Source: Verrucomicrobiota bacterium (GTDB lineage: Bacteria > Auribacterota > JABMQX01 > JAFGEW01). Taken from it: a stretch of DNA of 35,360 nucleotides. The notes beneath the pieces were generated by a model. That model did no database searches, had not been told where the DNA came from, and worked only from the letters and a program-made list of their open reading frames with translations. The stretch covers positions 1 to 35,360 of the forward strand of contig JAFGEW010000104.1 in assembly GCA_016931415.1 (NCBI GenBank), in the 5' to 3' direction. The position numbers were made by a program, and so were the translations under genes. Shown piece after piece: positions 16,244 to 26,149 of this stretch; the first letter of the stretch is position 1; every line of letters begins with the position of its first letter.

Positions 16244-18160
16244 ATGCGGCACTTGTTCGTCTCGATCATGCTCCTCGCCTGCGGCGGGGCCTTCGCGCAG
16301 TGGCGGCCGGTTTCGGGCCCGCTCGGTGTGTTCTTCGGGTCCGGGGAGAAAGTGCTGATCGCCATCGACCCGCTCGATGCCGAGAGCGCGTTCCTCGGCG
16401 GCCGCCTGTTGTGGCATTCATCCGATGGGGGCAAGACGTGGGCCCGCGTCGAGAACGTGTCGCTGCGGCCCGGGGAACAGATCTGGTCGATTGCGATCTC
16501 GCGCGATGAGGACGGACCGATCCTCGCGTCGGGCACCGCGCGTCTGGTCTCGAACGACCGCGGCCAGACGTGGCAGCGCAGCGAGTCGCCCTTGCTGCTG
16601 CATAGCTTCGTTTATGCTGGCCCCGCGGGCTCGAAGGTCTTCTGGGGCTTCGACGACAGCAGGATCCGCCGCAGCAACGACAACGGCCTGACGTGTGAAA
16701 CCGTCTTCGAGCAACCCGGGGGAGAGCAGCGCGGCCGGCTCGACTGTTTCGTGGCGGACCGTTTCGATGCCGAGACCATCTCCTTCGGTGTGTTCAGCGG
16801 TCCCGAAAACCGGCGCTTCCTCATCTCACGCGATGGCGGCGCAACGCTCCAGGAGCTCTCGCTCCCTCGCAGTGACCGGCTCCTGGTGTCGCTGTCGACG
16901 GATCCGGATGATCCGGATCTGCTTTACGCGTGCACCCGGCGGGAGGTGTGGACCGAGGCGCAGTTCTCCTTCACGTACGACAACGGCGAGACGTGGGAAC
17001 CACTGCTCGACCTCTCCGTTGCCGAGGAGGCCCAGACCGAGGTGTGGGCCAAGCTCAGGCGCGTCCTGCCCGAGACACTCGCGTTTCCCATGCCGATAGG
17101 ATCGGATGGCGGCTTCCAGTTAGCCCGCCACCAGCTCGCGTGGTCGGAGGACGAGCCGGGCCGACAGGTCGGCGTCGCTGACGGGATCGTGTGCCGGTCC
17201 GACGACTACGGGAAGACGTGGGAACCGGCTATGGCCGGCCTGGCAGCCGCCGCGATTGAGGGAATCGTGCTCGATCCGCGCGATTCGAAATCGGCCTTCT
17301 GTGCTGATTCAACGCGGCTGTGGCACACGGCGGACGGGGGCGCGACGTGGCGCGCGATGCCCCGGCAGATCAGACACGTAACCCATGTCGTGTTCTCGCC
17401 CAGCGGCGAGCACGTATACGCCGCGTGCTGGCAGACGCTGTGGCGGGGCACGCGCAACGGCACCGATTGGGAGCAGGTCTGGGAGACCAGCGACGACATG
17501 GACTTGACAGCCGGCGTGTTCTTCTTCGAGACGGCTCATGGAGAGGAGCGTGAGTCGGTCGCCGTGCTTGTGACGAGGGAATCGCTGTTCGAGTCGCGCG
17601 ACGATGGGCGCACGTGGCGGTCGGCCGGCGCGAACGCTTTTGCCGAATCGGGGTTCCCTTCTGCCCTGCGACCCACCCAGGGGCGAGTGGCCGGCCAAGA
17701 CACGTGGATTGTCGTTCTCAACTCTGGGACAGGCAAGGAGTATCGGCTCGCCAGCACTGACCATGGCCGCACATGGGCGCGGGACACACTCGGCATGGGG
17801 CCGTGGTCGGTTGCCGCCGACGGCTCAACGTGGGTCGTGGGAGAGACGCTCGTGCACGCGCCGGCATCCGGCACGGGTGACACCACGCGGCGCGAGTGGC
17901 GCCTGGCCAAGCCGACCGCCCTGGTGTGCGATCCGAAGAACGCCGACGTGCTCTACGTCGGATGCGAGGACGGCCGCATCCTTCGGACGACCGATGGCGG
18001 CAACACGTTCTCGCGCCTCGAGGGTGGCCCACCGGCAATCCCCATCGCCCAACTCGTTGTCTCACCCCGCGACGGCGCGCTCTGGGTCGCCACTTCGGGC
18101 AATGGGGTCTGGATCCTCGACAAGCCGAAGGAGCATCCGGGCAGGCCGCTTGCGGAGTAG
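16244..18160 (+). CDS. Secreted Asp-box (BNR/sialidase-like) repeat protein 2
   Basis: A 638-residue exported paralogue of the gene before it. The signal peptide MRHLFVSIMLLACGGAFA is followed by QWRPVSGP, matching QWREAVGP of protein 1. Asp-boxes include SSDGGKTW, SNDRGQTW, SRDGGATL, TYDNGETW, RSDDYGKTW, TADGGATW, SRDDGRTW, STDHGRTW and TTDGGNTF. Both proteins share STDPDDPDLLY and the ending GALWVATSGNGVWILDKPK. The start is ambiguous: ATG at 16220 overlaps the previous stop (TGATG, coupling), ATG at 16232, or ATG at 16244 with a purine-rich GGGAACGG and the tightest signal peptide, which I prefer. Function unknown; envelope or extracellular binding is likely (inference). Confidence 0.88.
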   Translation: MRHLFVSIMLLACGGAFAQWRPVSGPLGVFFGSGEKVLIAIDPLDAESAFLGGRLLWHSSDGGKTWARVENVSLRPGEQIWSIAISRDEDGPILASGTARLVSNDRGQTWQRSESPLLLHSFVYAGPAGSKVFWGFDDSRIRRSNDNGLTCETVFEQPGGEQRGRLDCFVADRFDAETISFGVFSGPENRRFLISRDGGATLQELSLPRSDRLLVSLSTDPDDPDLLYACTRREVWTEAQFSFTYDNGETWEPLLDLSVAEEAQTEVWAKLRRVLPETLAFPMPIGSDGGFQLARHQLAWSEDEPGRQVGVADGIVCRSDDYGKTWEPAMAGLAAAAIEGIVLDPRDSKSAFCADSTRLWHTADGGATWRAMPRQIRHVTHVVFSPSGEHVYAACWQTLWRGTRNGTDWEQVWETSDDMDLTAGVFFFETAHGEERESVAVLVTRESLFESRDDGRTWRSAGANAFAESGFPSALRPTQGRVAGQDTWIVVLNSGTGKEYRLASTDHGRTWARDTLGMGPWSVAADGSTWVVGETLVHAPASGTGDTTRREWRLAKPTALVCDPKNADVLYVGCEDGRILRTTDGGNTFSRLEGGPPAIPIAQLVVSPRDGALWVATSGNGVWILDKPKEHPGRPLAE

Positions 18161-18166
18161 GGTCCA

Positions 18167-18193
18167 CGCCGACGTGTCGGCGATTGAGTTTTC
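18167..18193 (+). terminator. Intrinsic terminator-like hairpin after the Asp-box pair
   Basis: CGCCGAC (18167-18173) and GTCGGCG (18176-18182) form a short GC-rich stem directly after the 18160 stop, followed by ATTGAGTTTTCT with a T-run. The arrangement suits rho-independent termination on the plus strand. It also lies downstream of the convergent minus-strand gene ending at 18203, where the T-run is missing. Confidence 0.65.
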
Positions 18194-18202
18194 TGCGGGT
18201 GA

Positions 18203-18703
18203 TCACGAACCGGGAACGATCTCTTTCTTGATGAACCACTTCTGCCACGCAGCGTCGCCGAGCAAGCAGACAAGGGTCACTGCCGTGGCGGCGATGAGCA
18301 CGCCAAGGATGCTGGCGATATAGTACTTCTTGCGGTCCAGGCCGAGGGCGTAGCTGGCGATCGCGCCCGAGATGACGCCCGTGCCGGGAAGGGGAATCCC
18401 GATGAAGACGGCTACGCCCCACTCGCCATAGCGTTCGACGTTCTTGTGAATCTTGCGCTGCACGCGCGCGACTTGGCGGTCGTACAGGTGCGCGAACCAT
18501 GCCCACCGATGCCGCAGCCACTTGATGAACGTGTCGAGCAGCCAGTAGAAAACGAACGCGAGCGCGATGTTGGCCGGAACGCAGATCGCCACAACGGTCG
18601 GCCACGGCATGCCGTAGCCGAAAATGCCGAGCGGTATGCTCGCGCGCAGCTCGAGCGCAGGCACGAAGGTGACGCCGATCAGTGCAAGAATCCGTAGGAC
18701 CAT
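18203..18703 (-). CDS. Small integral membrane protein, Sm_multidrug_ex (COG2426) family
   Basis: A 166-residue polytopic inner-membrane protein. Family signatures are the N-terminal PALELRASIPLGIFGYGMPW, the second membrane segment VAICVPANIALAFVFYWLL, an amphipathic charged loop (YDRQVARVQRKIHKNVERYGEWG), then VAVFIGIPLPGTGVISGAIA and a last hydrophobic helix near LVCLLGD. The family is annotated as putative small multidrug export protein, but its substrate is not established. Three to four membrane spans are visible. The gene converges with the Asp-box pair and stands about 150 bp downstream of pcm. Family recognition is good; the transport role is inherited annotation. Confidence 0.87.
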   Translation of the reverse strand: MVLRILALIGVTFVPALELRASIPLGIFGYGMPWPTVVAICVPANIALAFVFYWLLDTFIKWLRHRWAWFAHLYDRQVARVQRKIHKNVERYGEWGVAVFIGIPLPGTGVISGAIASYALGLDRKKYYIASILGVLIAATAVTLVCLLGDAAWQKWFIKKEIVPGS

Positions 18704-18850
18704 TATTACCTGTCCGACATCCCTTCTGTGTTCGGTTCAGTGACAACCCCGGCGGAGCTGGGAGCCTCCGCCCTCCATCTCGAGACCGGGCTCACGAGGC
18801 TCGGTGCATTATAGGGGCCGGCGCGCCGGACGCAAGCGACGCGTCGCCGT

Positions 18851-19528
18851 TCAAGCCTCTCGCTCCGACCAGCCGTGTGCGCCGAGGAGCGGGACGAACT
18901 TGCAGGCGCACAGGTCTTGCTCGCGAATGCCGTCGGCGCGCTTGGTGAAGGCCTTGAGCATCTGCGAGACGCGGTCGCCCACCGGGATAACGAGCCGCCC
19001 GCCGGCGGCAAGCTGATTGAGCAGCGGCTGCGGCGCCTTGGGCGCACCAGCGGTGACAATGATGCCGTCGTAGGGCGCGTGCTCGGGCCAACCACACGTG
19101 CCGTCGCCGACGGTGATCGTGACGTTGGCGATGCCTTGATCGGCGAGCCGGGTGCGCGCCGTCTCGGCCAACTCGGGGATACGCTCGACCGAGTAGACGG
19201 CCGCGCAGAGCGCGGCGAGCACGGCGGCCTGGTAGCCGGTGCCGGTGCCGATCTCGAGCACCCGCTCGGGGCCTTCGAGTTCAAGCGCCTGCGTCATGAG
19301 CGCCACCATGTAGGGCTGCGAGATGCTCTGGCCGTGCTCGACGGGCAGTGCATTGTCGGCGTAGGCGAACGCGCGGTGGCGATCGGGCACGAACGCCTCG
19401 CGCGGCACGCGGCCCATAACATCGAGCACGCGCTCGGACCGGATGCCGTGGCGGCGCAATTGGCCCTCGACCATGTCGGCGCGCTGCGCGTCGAACGAGT
19501 CGTCGGACTTGCGACGCCCGAAGATCAT
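18851..19528 (-). CDS. pcm: Protein-L-isoaspartate O-methyltransferase
   Basis: SAM-dependent enzyme that repairs isoaspartyl damage in proteins. The 225-residue product has the Pcm opening MVEGQLRRHGI, REAFVPDRHRAFAYAD, the family hallmark HGQSISQPYMVALM, SAM motif I VLEIGTGTGYQAAVLA, acidic motif SVERIPEL, and post-motifs YDGIIVTAGAPKAPQPLLNQL and GGRLVIPVG. About 18 residues (MIFGRRKSDDSFDAQRAD) precede the usual start. The ATG at 19528 overlaps the stop of the glycosyltransferase gene by four bases (ATGA), supporting that start and translational coupling. Confidence 0.96.
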   Translation of the reverse strand: MIFGRRKSDDSFDAQRADMVEGQLRRHGIRSERVLDVMGRVPREAFVPDRHRAFAYADNALPVEHGQSISQPYMVALMTQALELEGPERVLEIGTGTGYQAAVLAALCAAVYSVERIPELAETARTRLADQGIANVTITVGDGTCGWPEHAPYDGIIVTAGAPKAPQPLLNQLAAGGRLVIPVGDRVSQMLKAFTKRADGIREQDLCACKFVPLLGAHGWSEREA

Positions 19529-20262
19529 GGCTGGTGCTCCTTGGAGCCCGGCGCGGGGTGCTCGGGTTTCTTGCGGCCGAAGCGGGCTCGGAAGGCCCGG
19601 CGTTGGCGCCGAGCACGGAGCACCAGCCTGATGAATCGCCAGGTGTCGCGCACCTTGTGGATGTGGCTTGGCGCCTCGTTATAGATCGTGCGGATCGGCA
19701 GGTCCACGATCCGGTGGCCGGCCCACGCCGCCTGCAGGAGCATCTCGCTCTCGGTCTCGTAGTTGGCCGTCTTGAGGTCAAGGTCGGCGAGCACGCTCGC
19801 GCGCAGCAAGCGGAAGCCGCACTGGCTGTCGGCCAGCCGCTGGCCGGCGAGCCGCCCCAGGATGCGCGAGGTCGTGCGGTTGGTCCAGCGTCGCAGCCTC
19901 GGCATATCGGCCACGTCGCTCATCCGGTTGCCGAGCACGACAGCGGCGCCGGTCTCGTTCGCTTTCTCGACAAACCGCGGGATCTCGTTCCAGTCGTGCT
20001 GGCCGTCGGCGTCAAGGATGATGACCGCGTCGAAGTCGTGGCCGCGCACGTAGTCGAACCCGGTGCGGATCGCCGCGCCCTTGCCGGCGTTGCGCTTGTG
20101 GACAATAACACTGGCGCCGGCCTGCTCGGCGCGCTCGGCAGTGGCGTCGCCGGAGCCGTCGTCGACGACAAGCACCTCGGCCACGTACTGGGCACAGCCG
20201 CGAACGACCTCGGCGATGCGAGCGGCCTCCTGGTACGCCGGGATGAGCGCACAAATCTTCAT
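19525..20262 (-). CDS. Family 2 glycosyltransferase (polyprenyl-phosphate mannosyltransferase-like)
   Basis: A 245-residue GT-A fold enzyme. It begins KICALIPAYQEAARIAEVV, then VAEVLVVDDGSGDAT, the nucleotide-contact RNAGKGAAIRTG, the metal-binding ILDADGQHDWNEIP (DxD-like), the acceptor-region NRMSDVADMPRLRRWTN, SQCGFRLLR, and ETESEMLLQAAWAG. It has no C-terminal membrane domain, like DPM1-type enzymes. The sugar and acceptor are not deducible; lipid-linked sugar transfer for envelope glycans is likely. I chose the ATG at 20262, where homology begins, over an in-frame ATG at 20367. The 3' end overlaps pcm by four bases. Confidence 0.9.
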   Translation of the reverse strand: MKICALIPAYQEAARIAEVVRGCAQYVAEVLVVDDGSGDATAERAEQAGASVIVHKRNAGKGAAIRTGFDYVRGHDFDAVIILDADGQHDWNEIPRFVEKANETGAAVVLGNRMSDVADMPRLRRWTNRTTSRILGRLAGQRLADSQCGFRLLRASVLADLDLKTANYETESEMLLQAAWAGHRIVDLPIRTIYNEAPSHIHKVRDTWRFIRLVLRARRQRRAFRARFGRKKPEHPAPGSKEHQP

Positions 20263-20369
20263 TGCGCCGGGTGCCGTCTCCGTGTCTCGTCCTCCCCCAT
20301 CTGCGGCCTCCTGTATACCACGCTCCACGGTGGCCGCCAACTGTCCTGCACGCGCGGGGCCATTCAAGA

Positions 20370-20621
20370 ATGTGGCCTTCCGAGAACGGCGCGGCGGCGC
20401 TGTGCAACGCGACCCAGATCACCACGACGCGCATCCGGTGCTTCGAGGTCTACCTCAGCACGGGCTCGTCGGTCTCGATAAGCCGGTAAGCGTCATGGTC
20501 AACCGCCAAGACGTCCACAGAGGCAAGGTCGAGCGTAGCATCGTCACCACGCTCGACGTGATTTACGAGACCGACGACTTCTCGCCCGTGCAGCGCCAAG
20601 GTCAAGGTACCCGCCCGCTAG
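20370..20621 (+). pseudogene. Frameshifted remnant of a hydrolase C-terminal domain
   Basis: Not an intact gene. Three plus-strand segments join into one protein-like sequence: frame A gives ATQITTTRIRCFEVYLSTG (to about 20461), frame B gives LVGLDKPVSVMVNRQDVHRG and KVERSIVTTLDVIYETDDFS (about 20465-20590), and frame A again gives SAKVKVPAR and a TAG stop at 20619-20621. Third-position GC is high in each segment. The pattern 'LSxxLVDLDKPVxVxVNGxxxxxGKVxRSLxTLL...' is what I know from the C-terminal domain of prolyl-oligopeptidase or PHB-depolymerase-like hydrolases; that family call is inference. The two shifts compensate each other, so assembly errors are possible. The body of the gene is absent upstream. 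The left boundary is uncertain. Confidence 0.55.
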
Positions 20622-21499
20622 CCGCGCGAGGTGAAGACGTCGAGGGCGGCGAAGACAAGGACGGCGAGGCTGACAACGGCGTTGACGTGGAAGAAGGCGA
20701 CATTGATGCGGCGGGCGTCGGTCGGGTGGCGGCGGATGATGGCGTGCTCGTAGACGAGCAGCGCGGCGATGAGCGCCAGGCCGATGAACCAGAACAGCCC
20801 GAGCACCGGCTCGACACGCCCGAGCACGGCGAGCAGGACGAGCGTCGCCACGTGGAGCAGGCGCGCGATGACGAGCGCGCGCGCCGCGCCGAGCGCAACG
20901 ACGAGCGAGCGCAGGCCCGCCTCGCGGTCGAACGCCTCGTCCATCGTCGCGTAGATCACGTCGAAGCCCGCCACCCAGCACACGACGGCCGCGCCGAACA
21001 GCACGGGCGCCGCATCGAAGCGGCCCAACACGGCGATCCACGCCCCGACCGGCGCAAGCCCGAGCGCCACGCCGAGCACGAAGTGCGTCAGCGCCGTAAG
21101 CCGTTTCGTAAACGGGTAGAACACGAACACGGCAATCACCACGGGCGACAGCAGGAACGGCAGCCGGCCCGGGTGCAGAAACCATGTCGTCGCCATGAAC
21201 GCCAGCGCGCAGGCCACGGCGAACACGGTGACCGGCGTGCGGCGCAGCCTGCCGGCCGGGATGTGGCGCAGCGACGTACGCGGATTGCGCGCGTCGAGGT
21301 CGGCGTCAACGAGGCGGTTGAGGGCCATGGCGCAACTGCGCGCCGTGACCATGGCAGCCAGAATGAGCACGACCGTCCACCACGGCGGCACCCCCTCCGC
21401 GGCGATGAGCATCGAGGCGAGCGCGAAGGGCAGGGCGAACAACGTGTGCGAGAAGCGGATCAGCTCGAGGTAGTTGCGGATCGCCCGGAGCGCCGACAT
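20618..21499 (-). CDS. UbiA-family prenyltransferase (4-hydroxybenzoate or MqnP-like)
   Basis: A 293-residue integral membrane enzyme with about eight to nine hydrophobic segments that attaches a polyprenyl chain to an aromatic quinone precursor. Both Asp-rich motifs are present: NRLVDADLDARNPRT (N-terminal) and DVIYATMDEAFDREAGLRS (C-terminal), together with YPFTKRLT and LGLAPVGAW. The family includes UbiA and the futalosine-pathway MqnP; no other quinone gene is in the window, so the substrate is undecided. It starts 13 bp after the pyk stop. Its TAG stop shares the palindrome CTAG with the stop of the convergent remnant on the other strand. In-frame codons continue past the stop for about 50 residues but have weaker codon bias and are not called. 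Confidence 0.92.
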   Translation of the reverse strand: MSALRAIRNYLELIRFSHTLFALPFALASMLIAAEGVPPWWTVVLILAAMVTARSCAMALNRLVDADLDARNPRTSLRHIPAGRLRRTPVTVFAVACALAFMATTWFLHPGRLPFLLSPVVIAVFVFYPFTKRLTALTHFVLGVALGLAPVGAWIAVLGRFDAAPVLFGAAVVCWVAGFDVIYATMDEAFDREAGLRSLVVALGAARALVIARLLHVATLVLLAVLGRVEPVLGLFWFIGLALIAALLVYEHAIIRRHPTDARRINVAFFHVNAVVSLAVLVFAALDVFTSRG

Positions 21500-21512
21500 G
21501 GGGCTTCGTGTC

Positions 21513-22931
<1,419 letters not shown>

Positions 22932-23000
22932 GCGCCAACATGCCTCCGAGGTCGCCGTGTCTTGAGTGTCCGATGCGCCATCCCGGCTTGGTTCGCCATC

Positions 23001-23022
23001 CAACGCGGCAGACGCCGCGTTG
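23001..23022 (-). terminator. Hairpin between maeB and pyk
   Basis: Perfect 9-bp arms CAACGCGGC (23001-23009) and GCCGCGTTG (23014-23022) with a 4-nt loop, about 30 bp past the maeB stop. No T-run follows on the minus strand, so it may be a processing or partial termination site. Confidence 0.5.
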
Positions 23023-23053
23023 CGGATGCTCGTTCCGCCAGAGGAGCGGCGCT

Positions 23054-25333
23054 CTAGCTTGTCGGCGCCGTATCCGCCAGGCGCTGCATCTCGGCGCCCA
23101 CGGCCGCCAACGCGGTCATGTGGACGATGTCGCGCACTTCGTAAGCGCCGATGATGAGCAGGTGCACGGGACGCGCCATCCCGGTCAGGATCGGCCCGAT
23201 GGCGGCAGCGCCGCCCAGCCGCTGCATGAGATTGAAGGCGATGTTGCCGCTCGACAGCCCGGGGAAGACCAGCAAGTTCGCGTCCCCCTTGAGCTTCGAG
23301 AACGGATAAGTCGTCTCGACGATCTCCGGATCAACGGCCGTGTCGGCCTGCATCTCGCCGTCGACGACGAGGTCCGGCCGGAGTTGCTGGACCAGTTCAG
23401 CGGCACGGCGCATCTTGTCGGTCAGCGGGTGGCGCACCGAGCCGAAGTTGCTGAAGCTCAACATGGCGATGCGCGGCTCGATGTTGAATAGCGTGCGGAC
23501 CTTGTCGGCGCAAGCGACGGCGATGTCGGCGATATCCTCGGCCGTCGGGTCGATGCTGACCGTCGTGTCGGCGAAGAACGTCACCCGCCCCCGCGTGATG
23601 ACGGCACACATGCCCGCCGGCGTCTTGATGCCCGGCGCGGTCCTGACAATCTCGAGGTATGGCCGGATGCTGGCCGGGTAATGCTTGGTCAGCCCCGAGA
23701 CGACGCCATCGGCCTCATCGAGGCGCAGCATCATGGCCGCGTAGTAGTCGGGGTTGAGCACAAGCTTGTCGGCGTCGAGCCGGTTGACGCCGCGGCGGTG
23801 GCGCAGCTTGTAGAGCTCCTCGGCGTAGCGGGCCCGGTCGGGCGAGGTCTCGATGTCGACAATCTCGACGCCGGGCAGATCGACACGCAGCTCGGTGATC
23901 TTCGCCTCGATGCGGGCACGGTTGCCGAGCAGCACGGGCGTCGCGATCCCCTCCTCGATCACGTTCTCGGCCGCGTAGAGCGCCTTCTCCAGGTCGCCTT
24001 CCGGGTAGACGATGCGTTTGGTGTGCTGCCGGGCGCGCCGGTAGACCGACCGCATGATCTCGCGATCACGCCCAAGGCGTGCCTCGAGCTGGTCGCGGTA
24101 CTCATCCAGATTGAGCGTGACGCGCGCGACGCCGCTGTCCATGGCCGCCTTGGCCACGGCCGGCGCCACCCAAAGCAGCACGCGCGGGTCGAACGGTTTC
24201 GGAATGATGTAGTCGCGGCCAAACTCGAAGTGCTGGCGGCCGTAGGCGCTGCCGAGCCAGTCCGAGACGTTCTCCCTGGCCAGCGCCGCCAGCGCTTTCG
24301 ACGCGGCGATCTTCATCTGCTCGTTGATCGCGGTCGCCCGCACGTCGAGCGCGCCGCGGAAAATGAACGGGAAGCCGAGCACGTTGTTGACCTGGTTTGG
24401 GTAGTCCGAGCGGCCCGTAGCCGCGATCACGTCACTGCGCGCGGCCTTGACCTGGTCATAGGTGATCTCGGGATCCGGGTTGGCCATCGCGAACACGACC
24501 GGGTCCTTGGCCATCGAGCGGACCATGTCTTGCGAGACGAGGTTGCCGGCCGAGACGCCGACGAATACGTCGGCGCCCTCGAGCGCCTCGGCGAGCGTTC
24601 GGGCCTTCGTCTTGGAGGCGAAGTGCTCCATGTACTTGTTCATCCCATCGGTGCGGCCCTGATAGACAACGCCCTTGATGTCGGACATGACGATGTGTTC
24701 GCGCTTGACCCCGAGGGTCTCGAAGAATCGCGCGACCGCGATCCCTGCCGCGCCGGCCCCGCTGAAGACGACTCTCACCTGGTCGATCTTCTTGCCGACG
24801 AGTTCGAGGGCGTTCTGCAAGGCGGCGCCACAGATGATGGCCGTGCCATGCTGGTCGTCGTGAAAAACAGGGATATTGAGCCGCTTGATGAGCGTCTCCT
24901 CGATGTAGAAGCACTCGGGCGCCTTGATGTCCTCGAGGTTGATGCCGCCGAACGTCGGCTCGAGCAGCTCACAGGCCCGGATCACCTCGTCCGGATCGTG
25001 CGTGTTCAGCTCGATGTCGAACACGTCGATGTCGGCGAACCGCTTGAAGAGCACGCCCTTGCCTTCCATCACCGGCTTGGACGCCAGCGCCCCAATGTCG
25101 CCGAGGCCCAACACGGCGGTGCCGTTGGAGACCACGCCGACCAGGTTGGCCTTCGTCGTGAGGTTGTAGACCTCGTCGGGATGTTCGTGGATCACGCGGC
25201 ACGGCTCGGCCACACCCGGCGTGTAGGCCAGCGACAGATCACGCTGCGTCAGGCACGGCTTTGACGAGACGACCTCCAGTTTGCCCTTACGCGCCCGGCT
25301 GTGGTACTCGAGTGCGTCCTCCTTGCGGATCAT
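23054..25333 (-). CDS. maeB: NADP-dependent malic enzyme fused to phosphotransacetylase-like domain (MaeB)
   Basis: A 759-residue two-domain protein. Residues 1 to ~430 are malic enzyme, oxidatively decarboxylating malate to pyruvate: [96 protein letters not shown]. Residues ~430-759 resemble phosphate acetyltransferase ([17 protein letters not shown], then [52 protein letters not shown]). In MaeB proteins this domain is regulatory (acetyl-CoA response). GGAGGGAA precedes the ATG at 25333. Placed next to pyk, it ties malate to the PEP/pyruvate node. Confidence 0.97.
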   Translation of the reverse strand: MIRKEDALEYHSRARKGKLEVVSSKPCLTQRDLSLAYTPGVAEPCRVIHEHPDEVYNLTTKANLVGVVSNGTAVLGLGDIGALASKPVMEGKGVLFKRFADIDVFDIELNTHDPDEVIRACELLEPTFGGINLEDIKAPECFYIEETLIKRLNIPVFHDDQHGTAIICGAALQNALELVGKKIDQVRVVFSGAGAAGIAVARFFETLGVKREHIVMSDIKGVVYQGRTDGMNKYMEHFASKTKARTLAEALEGADVFVGVSAGNLVSQDMVRSMAKDPVVFAMANPDPEITYDQVKAARSDVIAATGRSDYPNQVNNVLGFPFIFRGALDVRATAINEQMKIAASKALAALARENVSDWLGSAYGRQHFEFGRDYIIPKPFDPRVLLWVAPAVAKAAMDSGVARVTLNLDEYRDQLEARLGRDREIMRSVYRRARQHTKRIVYPEGDLEKALYAAENVIEEGIATPVLLGNRARIEAKITELRVDLPGVEIVDIETSPDRARYAEELYKLRHRRGVNRLDADKLVLNPDYYAAMMLRLDEADGVVSGLTKHYPASIRPYLEIVRTAPGIKTPAGMCAVITRGRVTFFADTTVSIDPTAEDIADIAVACADKVRTLFNIEPRIAMLSFSNFGSVRHPLTDKMRRAAELVQQLRPDLVVDGEMQADTAVDPEIVETTYPFSKLKGDANLLVFPGLSSGNIAFNLMQRLGGAAAIGPILTGMARPVHLLIIGAYEVRDIVHMTALAAVGAEMQRLADTAPTS

Positions 25334-25580
25334 GGTCTGTTCCCTCCGGTGTATGCCGCTGTCCCAGCCACGTCCGAGGCCGGACAGCGTCCAGTGTATT
25401 GTTCGCGTGACCCGCGGAATACGGGCGAGCAGGCGCAGGCCAAGGTGGGGCGTGGAGATGAGAAGAGCGATCTGTCGGCCCCGCCGCGGGCGGGGGTGTG
25501 ATCGTCTACAACCATGGCGGCACGAAAGCGTTGACTAACATGTCTGTGTAGCACACGGCCGGCGGCGGCGGCTACCCTTT
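25334..25580 (-). other. Intergenic region upstream of maeB
   Basis: 247 bases between the phosphoesterase stop and maeB. The segment must contain the maeB promoter unless transcription reads through from upstream. I see no convincing promoter, hairpin with T-run, or RNA gene. Confidence 0.4.
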
Positions 25581-26120
25581 TCAGGCCCTTGTGAAAACCT
25601 CGTTGTGGAGCACGCTCTTGGTGCTCAGCGCGTAGACGGTGACCTCCAGCTGGCGGCCCTGCACCTCGAGGCAGGCGAAAGAGGCGTGGTGGCCCTTGGT
25701 GTCGCTCGACTTGAGGTGGCCGGGATTGACGATCACCGCGCTGCCCTTCTCGGTCACGAACGGGGTGTGCGTGTGGCCGTGGAGCAGGAGGTCAATCTCG
25801 CCGGCACGCACAAGCGCCTGCGGATCAGGATCATCGGGAAGATCATACTTGTGGCGCTCGGGCGTGTGACTCAGCAGCACGCGCCAGGGACCGAACTCGG
25901 TCCGCACCCGGTTCTCCACGGCCGGATCCTTGTACCGGGCGCTGAAGACGCCGGGCACGGTGATGACCTCAGGTCCGAGGTCGCGCAGTACGTCGGCGTC
26001 GTCCTCGTCGTCGCCCAAATGCACGATCAGGTCGACACCCAGCTCCTCGACGAGGAACCGGCCCGCCTCGAGCAGGTGGTCCAGCTCGCCGTGCGAGTCG
26101 CTCATCACGCCGATTCTCAT
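25581..26120 (-). CDS. YfcE/MJ0936-type metallophosphoesterase
   Basis: A 179-residue calcineurin-like phosphoesterase of the small single-domain type. Metal motifs seen: MSDSHG (residues 6-11), HLGDDEDD, SHTPERH, HGHTHTP and VNPGH. The substrate in this family is usually a phosphodiester but is not predictable here. Oddity: where most members have GNCD or GNHD, this protein has VPGVFSARYKDP, so the catalytic-loop Asn is not visible. The ATG at 26120 starts the canonical MRIGVMSDSHG after GGAGAGG; an in-frame ATG at 26159 would overlap the upstream gene's stop. It is 29 bp after the unknown membrane protein gene. Confidence 0.9.
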   Translation of the reverse strand: MRIGVMSDSHGELDHLLEAGRFLVEELGVDLIVHLGDDEDDADVLRDLGPEVITVPGVFSARYKDPAVENRVRTEFGPWRVLLSHTPERHKYDLPDDPDPQALVRAGEIDLLLHGHTHTPFVTEKGSAVIVNPGHLKSSDTKGHHASFACLEVQGRQLEVTVYALSTKSVLHNEVFTRA

Positions 26121-26149
26121 CGCTGTCGCCTCTCCACTGCGCAGTTGTC

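Noticed and set aside
20460-20620. In-frame 51-codon extension past the ubiA stop on the minus strand
   Set aside because: Third-position GC is clearly lower than in real genes here, and the opposite-strand remnant explains the region better.
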